Shown one piece after another: positions 1 through 7,172 of a stretch of DNA of 64,000 nucleotides. This DNA is from a bacterium (GTDB lineage: Bacteria; Armatimonadota; Zipacnadia; Zipacnadales; Zipacnadaceae): positions 20,124-84,123 of the forward strand of contig JAUVXR010000006.1 in NCBI GenBank assembly GCA_030603495.1. Direction: 5' to 3'. The position numbers and the translations under genes were made by a program. Position 1 is the stretch's first letter. Each line of letters starts with the position of its first letter. The notes under the pieces were generated by a model that worked only from the letters and a program-made list of their open reading frames with translations, was not told the origin of the DNA and made no database searches.

Positions 1-444
1 GTCCAGCCCGACCGAGCCTACTTCGGCGAGAAGGATTACCAGCAGCTTGTCGTCATAAAGCGGTTGGCCGCAGACCTGAACATGCCGGTGGAGATCATTG
101 GGCTGCCGACCGTACGCGAGTCTGACGGGCTGGCGGTCAGCACCCGGAATCAGTACCTCAGCACCGAGCAGCGGGCAGTAGCCCCCCGCCTCTACCAGGC
201 GCTTCAGAGTGGCGCCGGACTGGCCCAACAAGGCGGTTCCGGCACGGAAGTAGAGCAAGCAGTCCGAGAAGCACTGGAAGGCGAAGCACTGTTTGATGTA
301 GAATATGTGGAGGCTGTCCACCCGAATAGCCTGGCAGCGCGGGGCGAGGCCGGACTGCCTATGGTTGTTGCTGCGGCTGCGTATCTGGGCAATACTCGAT
401 TGATTGACAACATTAGAGTTGAAGAAGGCAGTGGTAATGCTTAG
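1..444 (+). CDS. panC: Pantothenate synthetase, C-terminal part (5' end outside window)
   Basis: Joins D-pantoate and beta-alanine using ATP, the last step of pantothenate synthesis, in the cytoplasm. The frame is open from base 1, so the N-terminal half with the HIGH-type motif lies upstream of the window. What remains (147 residues of a family length near 280) shows the FGEKDYQQL block and the RESDGLAVSTRNQYLS block, which line the ATP and pantoate sites in this family. Its last 8 bases overlap panD, so the two are translationally coupled and one supplies beta-alanine to the other. The TTG at 64 is internal, not a start. Identity is secure. Confidence 0.96.
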   Translation, partial: VQPDRAYFGEKDYQQLVVIKRLAADLNMPVEIIGLPTVRESDGLAVSTRNQYLSTEQRAVAPRLYQALQSGAGLAQQGGSGTEVEQAVREALEGEALFDVEYVEAVHPNSLAARGEAGLPMVVAAAAYLGNTRLIDNIRVEEGSGNA

Positions 445-793
445 GTTGATCGCTAAGGCCAAAATACAGAAGGCCACAATCACCGATACCGAGCTGTACT
501 ACGAAGGAAGTATCGGCATTGACAGCGAAATTCTAGAGGCTGCAGACCTTCTCGCTGATGAGTGGGTCCTCGTAGTCAACCGTGACAACGGCGAGCGCTT
601 CGAGACCTACATCATCGCCGAGCCGGCGGGCAGTGGCGTAATCCGCTTGTACGGGCCCTGCGCACGGCTGGGCGCGGTAGGTGACGTGGTTCACATAATG
701 TCGTACTGTGCAATGGACGATGAAGAGGCCCGTGCCAGCCAGATGAAGGTAGTGGTGCTGGGCGAGGGCAACCATATCGAGGTAATTAAATGA
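437..793 (+). CDS. panD: Aspartate 1-decarboxylase (pyruvoyl enzyme)
   Basis: Decarboxylates aspartate to beta-alanine for pantothenate. The ATG at 437 gives 118 residues, the normal family length, and places the self-cleavage pair exactly at Gly24-Ser25 (YYEGSIGID). Ser25 becomes the pyruvoyl group after the zymogen cuts itself. An upstream in-frame start at 404 would add 11 residues not found in the family and is rejected. The gene overlaps panC by 8 bp and its stop TGA shares bases with the ATG of nadC (ATGA), so panC-panD-nadC reads as one operon. Confidence 0.97.
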   Translation: MLRLIAKAKIQKATITDTELYYEGSIGIDSEILEAADLLADEWVLVVNRDNGERFETYIIAEPAGSGVIRLYGPCARLGAVGDVVHIMSYCAMDDEEARASQMKVVVLGEGNHIEVIK

Positions 794-1656
794 CGTCGCT
801 TGTAAATGACCTTGAGGCTCCACCTCACATAATCCGTGACCTGGCCTCCCAAGCACTGGCCGAGGACATCGGCCCGGGTGACGCCACCAGCCAGGCCGTG
901 ATTTCGCCCTCAGTCCAGGCGGCTGGCCAGTTTGTTGCTAAGCAGGCCGGCATAATGGCGGGCATGGCCGTGGCCCGTCAATGCTTCCAGCAACTTAGCC
1001 CGAAGGTGCACTTCGCTACGCTGAAGCAGGCTGGCGAACGATTTGAGACCGCCGAGGTTCTCGCGGAGGTGGAAGGCGCGGCCCGCGCACTGCTGGCCGC
1101 CGAACGCACTGCGCTTAACTTCTTGCAGAGGCTCTGCGGCGTCGCCACACTCACCCGCCAGTTCGTGGACGCCACCGCTCACGCCAAAGCACAGATTGCG
1201 GACACACGCAAGACCACCCCGGGGGTCCGCGCATTGGACCGAGCTGCCGTCCGGGCGGGGGGCGGCAAGAACCACCGCCGCGCCCTGTACGACGGAATAC
1301 TGATCAAGGACAATCACATTCGCCTTGCCGGCAGCATCGCTGAGGCTGTCGCCTCCGCTCGCAGCAACGTGCATTACCTGTTCAAGATAGAGGTAGAGAC
1401 GACCAGCCTCGATCAGGTACGCGAGGCTGTGGCCGCTGGCGCTGACATCATAATGCTCGATAACATGAGCATCGAAATGATGCACGAAGCCGTGGCGATA
1501 ATCGGCGACCAAGCGCTGATCGAGGCCTCTGGCGGCATTGATCTGAGCAACGTGGCCGAAGTAGCTGCGACCGGGGTTGATCTGATATCGGTGGGCACAC
1601 TGACCCACTCGGCTCCGTCACTGGACATCAGCCTGGAGCTGCGTCCCGTTCCGTAG
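790..1656 (+). CDS. nadC: Nicotinate-nucleotide pyrophosphorylase (quinolinate phosphoribosyltransferase)
   Basis: Converts quinolinate and PRPP to nicotinate mononucleotide in de novo NAD synthesis. The 288-residue product has full family length. Visible blocks are an N-terminal ALAEDIGPGDATS, the RKTTPGVRALDR and GGKNHR substrate-binding stretch, LIKDNHI, the IEVETTS barrel strand, IMLDNMS and EASGGI near the end. The start overlaps the panD stop (ATGA). Grouping nadC with the pantothenate genes puts two aspartate-consuming cofactor routes under one transcript. No nadA or nadB is in the window. Confidence 0.97.
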   Translation: MTSLVNDLEAPPHIIRDLASQALAEDIGPGDATSQAVISPSVQAAGQFVAKQAGIMAGMAVARQCFQQLSPKVHFATLKQAGERFETAEVLAEVEGAARALLAAERTALNFLQRLCGVATLTRQFVDATAHAKAQIADTRKTTPGVRALDRAAVRAGGGKNHRRALYDGILIKDNHIRLAGSIAEAVASARSNVHYLFKIEVETTSLDQVREAVAAGADIIMLDNMSIEMMHEAVAIIGDQALIEASGGIDLSNVAEVAATGVDLISVGTLTHSAPSLDISLELRPVP

Positions 1657-1702
1657 CCCGGCCCACCACTAGCCGGTCCGGGGGTGAACTTCGCTGCGCG
1701 TA

Positions 1703-2908
1703 ATGTTGAACCGCCACAAGCGGACGCCTGCCGCGGTTGTGCTGGTGTTGGTCCTGACCGCACTGAGCAGTGCTGCGCAACAGAATCTGGCCCAGGGCAA
1801 GCCGTACCTGTGCACCAGCGAGCTACTCCCCGGGTGGACTGGGCTAGTTGACGGTCTCCTATCCAGCGATCAACCTCCCGGGTGCTTCGCCACTGACAAC
1901 TCGCCCAAGTTCCCTAAGGAAGTGATCATTGACCTGGGCGGGATCTTCCAGATAACCAAGATCGCCGTATACAACAGCCTCAACGGCAATACCCGCCATA
2001 TCGCCATCTCCTCTTCCCTCAACGCAACGGATTTCGAGCCGCTGCGGCAGTACTACTTCCCGCCGGACAAGGTCCAGCCGCTGGTCCATTCGTTGCCGAC
2101 TCATCCCCGCCGCGGGCGTTATGTCAAGATCAAAATGTACGACACCTGGACCGGCGGGACGAATGGCGACAACTGCCTGTACCTACGCGAGGTCGAAGTC
2201 TACGGTACCCCTGAGGGGAGCGCGGGCAACACAAGCGAACCGCCGGACACGATGGCCCTGGCCCGGTGGCAGCAGCCGCTGGTCAAGCCGGATACGGTGC
2301 GCTTGTTCCGTCGCTATTGTCTGGAGGCTAGCTCACAACTCACGGTAGCAGTACTGGGCGACAGTTTCGCGGCTGTCGACGGCCAGGACAATCCCACCTG
2401 GCCCGCACTGTTCGTCAATCGTCTCAAGCTACGCGGTGACTATCAAAGCATCGAGGTAATCAGTGTCGCCGGCGAACCCGGGCTGGACAATCTGCCGCAA
2501 CTGCAAGACAAGCTGGCAGGCTTCGCCTCGCTGGACCTGCTAATAATAGCTTACGGCACCGATGCCGCCCTGGCGGGTCAGCCGACGCTGGAGTTCCGCC
2601 GCCAACTCCAACAACTGGTACAAAGCGCCCAGCAGCAGTCAGCCGCGTTGATCGTCATAGTCACTCCAGCGCCTTTTGCCGCTGAGCCCGACTTAGCACG
2701 CTACGCGCAAGTCCAAGGCAAAGACGGCCTACGGCTGGCCCGAGCAGCCGAACAGGTGGCGGCCTTGACCAGCTGTCCCCTGGTCCGCACAGCCTCGGTG
2801 CTAGCCCGTAGCGGGCGCGACATTCGAGATCTATACCAGGACAACGTTCGCCTGAGCCAGTTGGCCGCGCTGACACTGAGCCGCGCAATGGAAGAGCTAT
2901 TGTGGTAG
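1703..2908 (+). CDS. Secreted protein with discoidin (F5/8 type C) domain and SGNH-hydrolase-like domain
   Basis: 401 residues: a signal peptide at about 1-25, a discoidin-like beta-sandwich at about 28-168 (QNLAQGKP start, VIIDLGG, YVKIKMYD, LREVEVYG end), then an SGNH-type alpha/beta domain from about 213. The block I motif VAVLGDSF puts the nucleophile at Ser221. Block III is seen only weakly as YGTD, and the usual C-terminal D-x-x-H catalytic pair is not evident (the matching region reads DNVRLSQLA). Such domain pairs bind and deacylate extracellular glycans, but the missing His leaves catalysis in doubt. No strong ribosome site precedes the ATG. Confidence 0.7.
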   Translation: MLNRHKRTPAAVVLVLVLTALSSAAQQNLAQGKPYLCTSELLPGWTGLVDGLLSSDQPPGCFATDNSPKFPKEVIIDLGGIFQITKIAVYNSLNGNTRHIAISSSLNATDFEPLRQYYFPPDKVQPLVHSLPTHPRRGRYVKIKMYDTWTGGTNGDNCLYLREVEVYGTPEGSAGNTSEPPDTMALARWQQPLVKPDTVRLFRRYCLEASSQLTVAVLGDSFAAVDGQDNPTWPALFVNRLKLRGDYQSIEVISVAGEPGLDNLPQLQDKLAGFASLDLLIIAYGTDAALAGQPTLEFRRQLQQLVQSAQQQSAALIVIVTPAPFAAEPDLARYAQVQGKDGLRLARAAEQVAALTSCPLVRTASVLARSGRDIRDLYQDNVRLSQLAALTLSRAMEELLW

Positions 2909-2957
2909 GCAGCCAACGCCGGTCGAGGGGCAGCACAACAACACAAGGAGACAATAG

Positions 2958-3272
2958 ATGCGAGTATTTTGGGGCCTAATCCTGGGACTGGCTCTGTTCT
3001 TCCCCGGTATTGTCCTGGTACGGTGGCTGGGGCAAGACGTGCTCGGCTACACCGAGATGTCAGTGACCGACGGCTGCCTGGTACTCATCATCATTCTACT
3101 GTGCGTGATAGTCGTCACCGGCGCTCATCGTCGCGCCGAATCGGAGCGGTACTCCCGGCGCCAGCCCGCTGTTCCAGGACCGGAAATGGAACCATACCCT
3201 CGCCCAGAACCACAACGAGGGGTACGTCGCCCCAGGACCAGACGCTCCAGCCAGAGCCGCACCGGACGGTAG
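2958..3272 (+). CDS. Small two-segment membrane protein, unknown function
   Basis: 104 residues preceded by a good AAGGAG about 8 bp before the ATG. Two hydrophobic segments (about 4-23 and 40-58) are followed by a basic, Pro/Arg-rich cytoplasmic tail. An overlapping +2-frame ORF (2969-3295) lacks hydrophobic segments and a ribosome site and looks like a shadow. I do not recognise a family. It sits between the SGNH protein and a lipoprotein on the same strand, so an envelope role is only an inference. Confidence 0.6.
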   Translation: MRVFWGLILGLALFFPGIVLVRWLGQDVLGYTEMSVTDGCLVLIIILLCVIVVTGAHRRAESERYSRRQPAVPGPEMEPYPRPEPQRGVRRPRTRRSSQSRTGR

Positions 3273-3313
3273 TCACCAGACCACTGTTCTTATAGAGATT
3301 GGCCAAGCCGCGA

Positions 3314-3706
3314 ATGACCGCTCAACCTTTTCCGCGCGCACATGTAGGCATGCTCATACTACTGTCGGCCATAGCAGCTTGCGGTGGGGTCCTGGGCTGC
3401 CGAGGCCCACAGAGCACCCGGAGCATTGACCAAGTGCAGGTGCTTGCCCAGCGCTTCTACGTCGAGGAGGGACGCAGCAAAGTACAGGTAGTCGCCAAAG
3501 TTGAGAATACCGGGAAGGCCGTCGTTGAGGCGGTAGAGGTTCAAGTGGTCTTGCGCAACTTCCGGGGTAGCATCTGCGGCAACAATATGATTCTGCTTGA
3601 GGACCTCCAGCCGGGGGAGGTTCGGAGCTTTGACGTGGGGGTAACCCGGCACGGCGGAGTGGCTACCGCAACGGTGGAACTGGCCCAGCCCGAGAGCGCT
3701 CCCTGA
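3314..3706 (+). CDS. Putative lipoprotein with FxLYD-like beta-sandwich
   Basis: About 130 residues. The N-terminus carries a hydrophobic stretch ending in a lipobox-like GVLGC, so export and lipid anchoring are likely. The rest resembles the FxLYD/DUF3426-type fold: alternating strands with VVAKVENTGKAVVEAVEVQVVL, a central NMILLEDLQPGEVRSF and a final strand pair. Such domains are structural, and no enzyme residues are visible. The ATG at 3314 is preferred over an in-frame TTG at 3299. The stop precedes a short inverted repeat. Confidence 0.6.
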   Translation: MTAQPFPRAHVGMLILLSAIAACGGVLGCRGPQSTRSIDQVQVLAQRFYVEEGRSKVQVVAKVENTGKAVVEAVEVQVVLRNFRGSICGNNMILLEDLQPGEVRSFDVGVTRHGGVATATVELAQPESAP

Positions 3707-3727
3707 AGGCAATATTTGGCTATGGCC

Positions 3728-3747
3728 CTCTGACACGACCGTCAGAG
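3728..3747 (+). terminator. Weak hairpin after the lipoprotein gene
   Basis: A 7-bp perfect inverted repeat (ctctgac/gtcagag) with a 6-base loop. There is no T-run, so this may only pause transcription or protect the mRNA end. Confidence 0.25.
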
Positions 3748-3819
3748 ACCCAATACATATCTATCACAGGTCCGGTGCCCGCCAATATATGCACCTAATC
3801 AGGCGGGGAGAGGGTTGCC

Positions 3820-4440
3820 GTGCACTGGGGTCTGCCTTCAGGCTTCACGCTGGTCGAATTAGTAGTGGTAATAGCCATTATCCTGATTCTGGCAGCTATG
3901 CTACTGCCGGTGTTTGAGCGTGCCACCAAGGCTGCCGAAGGTATCAGTTGCCTGGCGAATGTACGCCACATCGGCTGGGCCGCCCAGCTCTATGCCCAGG
4001 ACCATGACCTGTACTTCCCTCCGGCGGTGATCGATGTTCCAGACAGCTCGCAGAAGGACTGCTGGGACATTCTGCTCCAGCCGTACTTGGGCACTGTTGC
4101 TATTTATCTGTGCCCTGCCGACGAGAATCCGACCGCCGGTCCTTCGTACACTAACTCGCTCAAACACAGCTATGGCATTAACCTGGACGTGGCGATGGTC
4201 GGCGGCTACGCCGGCGCATCGCTGATGGAGACCCAGATAGACAAGCCCGCCGAGACGATCCTGTTTTTCGATCTGGGCCAGGCCAACTCGTTCGGCTGGC
4301 GCGCTGATTGGGCCAATATGTCTCAGTACGTGGCCGCCCGCCACAACCAATTCAGCAATTTCGTCTTCTGCGCGGGCAATGCGAAGCATATCAAGCCTGC
4401 CGAAACGCTGACCGACACCACCAACCTCTGGAAGCCCTGA
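3820..4440 (+). CDS. Type II secretion/type IV pilin-like protein with prepilin methylation motif (H-x9-DG-like tail)
   Basis: 206 residues starting at GTG after a purine-rich ribosome site. The leader is short and followed at once by GFTLVELVVVIAIILIL, the prepilin-peptidase cleavage and methylation motif with its pilin helix. The globular part has the sequence style of the large H-x9-DG pseudopilin family of planctomycetes and Armatimonadota (SCLANVRHIGWA, LYLCPADE-like, ARHN near the end), but the final DG is replaced by AGN (FCAGNAKHIKP). Expected to be an envelope pseudopilin of unknown partner. No secretion ATPase or prepilin peptidase is nearby. Confidence 0.8.
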   Translation: MHWGLPSGFTLVELVVVIAIILILAAMLLPVFERATKAAEGISCLANVRHIGWAAQLYAQDHDLYFPPAVIDVPDSSQKDCWDILLQPYLGTVAIYLCPADENPTAGPSYTNSLKHSYGINLDVAMVGGYAGASLMETQIDKPAETILFFDLGQANSFGWRADWANMSQYVAARHNQFSNFVFCAGNAKHIKPAETLTDTTNLWKP

Positions 4441-4451
4441 CCAGCCCTCCC

Positions 4452-4476
4452 GGTAGGACAGGCGTCTCGCCTGTCC
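4452..4476 (+). repeat. Palindromic repeat, family A, single arm
   Basis: Contains a 9-bp perfect inverted repeat (ggacaggcg/cgcctgtcc) around TCT, preceded by GGTA. The same unit recurs at 34227-34285 and 38109-38226. Read through in frame it would give TGVSPV, a sign that upstream extensions of neighbouring genes across this unit are artefacts. Confidence 0.85.
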
Positions 4477-4549
4477 ACAAGCGATCGGCGAGGCCGCCGT
4501 TATGCCAACCGGGGGAACGAACCTGCAATCCCTCCGAACGCCTCCGCCC

Positions 4550-4579
4550 TTGCCTCCAGGCCACTAAACCCCTTATAAT
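4550..4579 (+). promoter_or_regulatory. Sigma70-type promoter of the amidase gene
   Basis: TTGCCT, 18-bp spacer, TATAAT. It would start transcription about 28 bp before the ATG at 4614. It also shows that the longer reading frame beginning at 4308 is not the true start. Confidence 0.65.
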
Positions 4580-4613
4580 CCAGGAAATAGCCGGTGCGAG
4601 GCATGCCGAAACG

Positions 4614-6323
4614 ATGCAGCCCAGATACATTCTACTCGTAGCAGTGGTCATCAGCGTTTTCCCTCTGGCCGCTTACGGTGACGCTGTGCAAAGCGTTTAC
4701 TTGCAGGTGGCCGCTCACAAGATAAGCGGCGAGCCAGCATCTTGCGTGCAAAACGGTCTGCTGTGGGGGCCGGTAGATGCCGTAGTGCGCTGCCTGGGAG
4801 CAGACGTGAACTGGCAGCCTGAGATCGATTTACTGGTCGCAACTACTGCCGAAGGCCGCGAGTTTCGGTTCGAGGCCGGCCATATCATGTTTAGGCGAGA
4901 CGGCCAACTCGTACCTCTACCCGCACCGATGACGGTAGTTGACGGCATGCTAGTTGCGCCGCTTGCGCAGATCATTGAGGCCTTAGACGGCAAGCTCTCG
5001 TCGAACGAGGAGTTGACCCACTTTTACGTGACAGTGCCGATGGCCGAGCCGATAGTGCGGGCGGATGAGAAGGGCCTGGCAGTGGAGCTTAAGACGACGG
5101 GCCTCGTTACCGGCGAGGTCAAATACCTCGATGAGCCCCACCGGGCTTTCCTGGACATATCCGGTGCAGCGCCGCATTCGGTCGCGGGTAAGCGCTATAT
5201 CGGCCAGAACGGTATCTGGCGGCTGCGCTGGGGGCAGTTTGCCAGCCGGCCGGCGATCGCCCGCTACGTCCTTGACCTGCAAGCGGAGCAAGAGGTCGTC
5301 TGGCTGCCGCGGGCCGACGGTCGGGGCGGCTCACTGATCGTCGGGCGATTCGACGGAGATGAGCCGGAGTTGCCCGTCCGATTTCCTGAACTGGCAAGCA
5401 CACAGATACACCAGCGGGCCGATGATGCCACCGTCGTGGAGCTTGCCCTGTCTCTACCGGTGGAGCTGGACTACGATGTGCTCAGCCAGCCGTGGCGTGT
5501 CCGCGTGAAGCTCAAAGACGCCCAGACTGGCGGGAAGCTGCTCCGGCAGCGAGCATCCGGGGGAATTGTCAGGGCCCTCGAAGCGATACCGACCGACGAC
5601 GGCGTGAAGGTTGACATTTACCTCAACCAGTTGATCGGCTTTGAGCTCTGCACACGGACAACTGGCAGGGGTTCCGAAGTGAAGTTGACCTTCAGCAAGG
5701 CGCAGCTTTGTGATCAGCTTATAATGATTGACCCGGGACATGGCGGCGAGGATACCGGCGCTCGCGGCCAGAATCTAGTGGAGAAGGAGATCAATCTGGA
5801 CGTGGCTACGCAGGTCGTCCACAAGCTGATAGCTGAAGACTGCCTGGCGATGCTGACCCGCGATGGCGACGTGGCTGTTGATCTGTTCGACCGCCCGAGG
5901 CTCGGCCAGCAGGTCGGCGTTGATGCCTTCGTCAGCATCCACTGTAACGCGATGCCCCAGCGCGACACCAACTGGGGCACCGAGACATACTACTACACAC
6001 CGCAGAGCAAGATGCTGGCAGTGATCATTCACCAGGAGCTTCTCAGAGCGCTCGGCCGCAAAGATAACGGCGTGCGGCGGGCCCGCTTCGTGGTCATCCG
6101 CGAGACTGAAATCCCCTCGGTCCTGATAGAGCTGATGTACCTTAACCATCGTGACGAAGAGAAGCTGCTGGCCCAACCTGAGGTGCGGGCCGCCGCCGCC
6201 CAGGCGATCGTCCGGGGGCTGCGCCAGTACTACGAGGGGCAGGGCAAACCGCAGCCAGATGCACAAGAGCCAGCCAGTGGCGATGTACAGTTGCTCGACG
6301 ACAGTACGAACGGAGGCGAATGA
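4614..6323 (+). CDS. N-acetylmuramoyl-L-alanine amidase with copper-amine-oxidase-like and AMIN-type N-terminal domains
   Basis: 569 residues. A signal peptide (about 1-22) is followed by a copper-amine-oxidase-N-like stalk domain (about 35-145), one or two AMIN-like beta domains (about 160-365) and an Amidase_3 domain (about 370-545). Zinc ligands are visible as His376 (DPGHGG), Glu390 (VEKEINL) and His443 (SIHCNA), with the catalytic Glu506 in VLIELMYLNH. It cleaves the bond between MurNAc and the stem peptide, probably for daughter-cell separation or wall turnover in the periplasm. The start at 4614 follows a promoter at 4550-4579; upstream in-frame codons run through a repeat. rph begins 4 bp after its stop. 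Confidence 0.93.
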   Translation: MQPRYILLVAVVISVFPLAAYGDAVQSVYLQVAAHKISGEPASCVQNGLLWGPVDAVVRCLGADVNWQPEIDLLVATTAEGREFRFEAGHIMFRRDGQLVPLPAPMTVVDGMLVAPLAQIIEALDGKLSSNEELTHFYVTVPMAEPIVRADEKGLAVELKTTGLVTGEVKYLDEPHRAFLDISGAAPHSVAGKRYIGQNGIWRLRWGQFASRPAIARYVLDLQAEQEVVWLPRADGRGGSLIVGRFDGDEPELPVRFPELASTQIHQRADDATVVELALSLPVELDYDVLSQPWRVRVKLKDAQTGGKLLRQRASGGIVRALEAIPTDDGVKVDIYLNQLIGFELCTRTTGRGSEVKLTFSKAQLCDQLIMIDPGHGGEDTGARGQNLVEKEINLDVATQVVHKLIAEDCLAMLTRDGDVAVDLFDRPRLGQQVGVDAFVSIHCNAMPQRDTNWGTETYYYTPQSKMLAVIIHQELLRALGRKDNGVRRARFVVIRETEIPSVLIELMYLNHRDEEKLLAQPEVRAAAAQAIVRGLRQYYEGQGKPQPDAQEPASGDVQLLDDSTNGGE

Positions 6324-6326
6324 ATC

Positions 6327-7055
6327 TTGCTGCGCATAGATGGTCGTGACAACGAAGATCTGCGCGACCTATCCATCAGTCGGAGCATTAGCAAGTATGC
6401 CGAGGGGTCCTGTCTCATCGAGATGGGCGATACCGTAGTCCACTGCACTGCGACGGTAGATGACCGCGTGCCCGCTTGGCTGGTAGACAGCCACCAGGGC
6501 TGGGTAACTGCCGAGTACGGGATGCTACCCCGCGCGACCACCGAACGCTCGCCGCGTGAAGCTACGCGTGGCCAGCGCAGCGGGCGCAGCCAGGAGATCA
6601 GCCGGCTCATCGGGCGGTGCCTGCGTGCGGTGGTAGACTTACATCGGCTCGGCCAGCGGGCCATCCAGCTCGACTGCGACGTGCTTCAGGCCGATGGGGG
6701 CACCCGTACCGCTGCCATTACCGGCGCCTATGTTGCCCTCGCCGAAGCATGCGGCTACCTGCGCGAGAAAAAGTTGCTGAAGAGCTGGCCGCTGCGCGAC
6801 CAGGTGGCTGCCATTTCGCTGGGGCTGGTCTCTGGCGAGCTGCTGCTCGATCTGTGCTACGAGGAGGACAGCCGGGCGGCTGTAGATATGAACCTGGTGA
6901 TGACCGCCAGCGGCTACGTAGTGGAGGTCCAGGCAACAGCCGAGGGCGCGCCCTTTTCAGTCAAGCAAATGGACCAGATGTTGGCTCTGGGCCGCCAAGG
7001 GTTGACGGCGATATTCGCCAAGCAAGAAGAAGCGCTGGCAGATCTGACCAAATAG
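6327..7055 (+). CDS. rph: Ribonuclease PH
   Basis: Phosphorolytic 3'-5' exoribonuclease that trims the 3' ends of tRNA precursors. 242 residues, close to the usual 240-255. Family blocks include GSCLIEMGDT, TAEYGMLPRAT, RSGRSQEISRLIGR, QLDCDVLQADGGTRTAAI, and DLCYEEDSRAAVDMN with the conserved acidic pair. It starts at TTG with GGAGG about 10 bp upstream, overlapping the end of the amidase gene, so the two are co-transcribed. rph next to an XTP pyrophosphatase gene is common; here a TPR gene is inserted between them. Confidence 0.96.
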   Translation: MLRIDGRDNEDLRDLSISRSISKYAEGSCLIEMGDTVVHCTATVDDRVPAWLVDSHQGWVTAEYGMLPRATTERSPREATRGQRSGRSQEISRLIGRCLRAVVDLHRLGQRAIQLDCDVLQADGGTRTAAITGAYVALAEACGYLREKKLLKSWPLRDQVAAISLGLVSGELLLDLCYEEDSRAAVDMNLVMTASGYVVEVQATAEGAPFSVKQMDQMLALGRQGLTAIFAKQEEALADLTK

Positions 7056-7120
7056 GCACATAAGGCCCAAGGGATTTTCCCGTCAGCAAGAACGTATCTG
7101 GGAAATCTCGGATTATGTGC
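7056..7120 (+). other. Long imperfect hairpin between rph and the TPR gene
   Basis: An outer 8-bp perfect stem (gcacataa at 7056-7063, ttatgtgc at 7113-7120) encloses an inner stem of about 8 bp (gattttccc against gggaaatc, one bulge). No T-run follows. It might be a leader structure or a protective 3' end for rph. No known riboswitch consensus is recognised. Confidence 0.4.
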
Positions 7121-7172
7121 GGAGGAGCATACTCGCAGTAAGGAGCACGTTGGGCGAAGGGGGTGGAGCGAA

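Noticed and set aside
4308-4613. Upstream extension of the amidase frame
   Set aside because: It passes through the pseudopilin gene and a family A repeat and lies before a promoter; the signal peptide begins at 4614.
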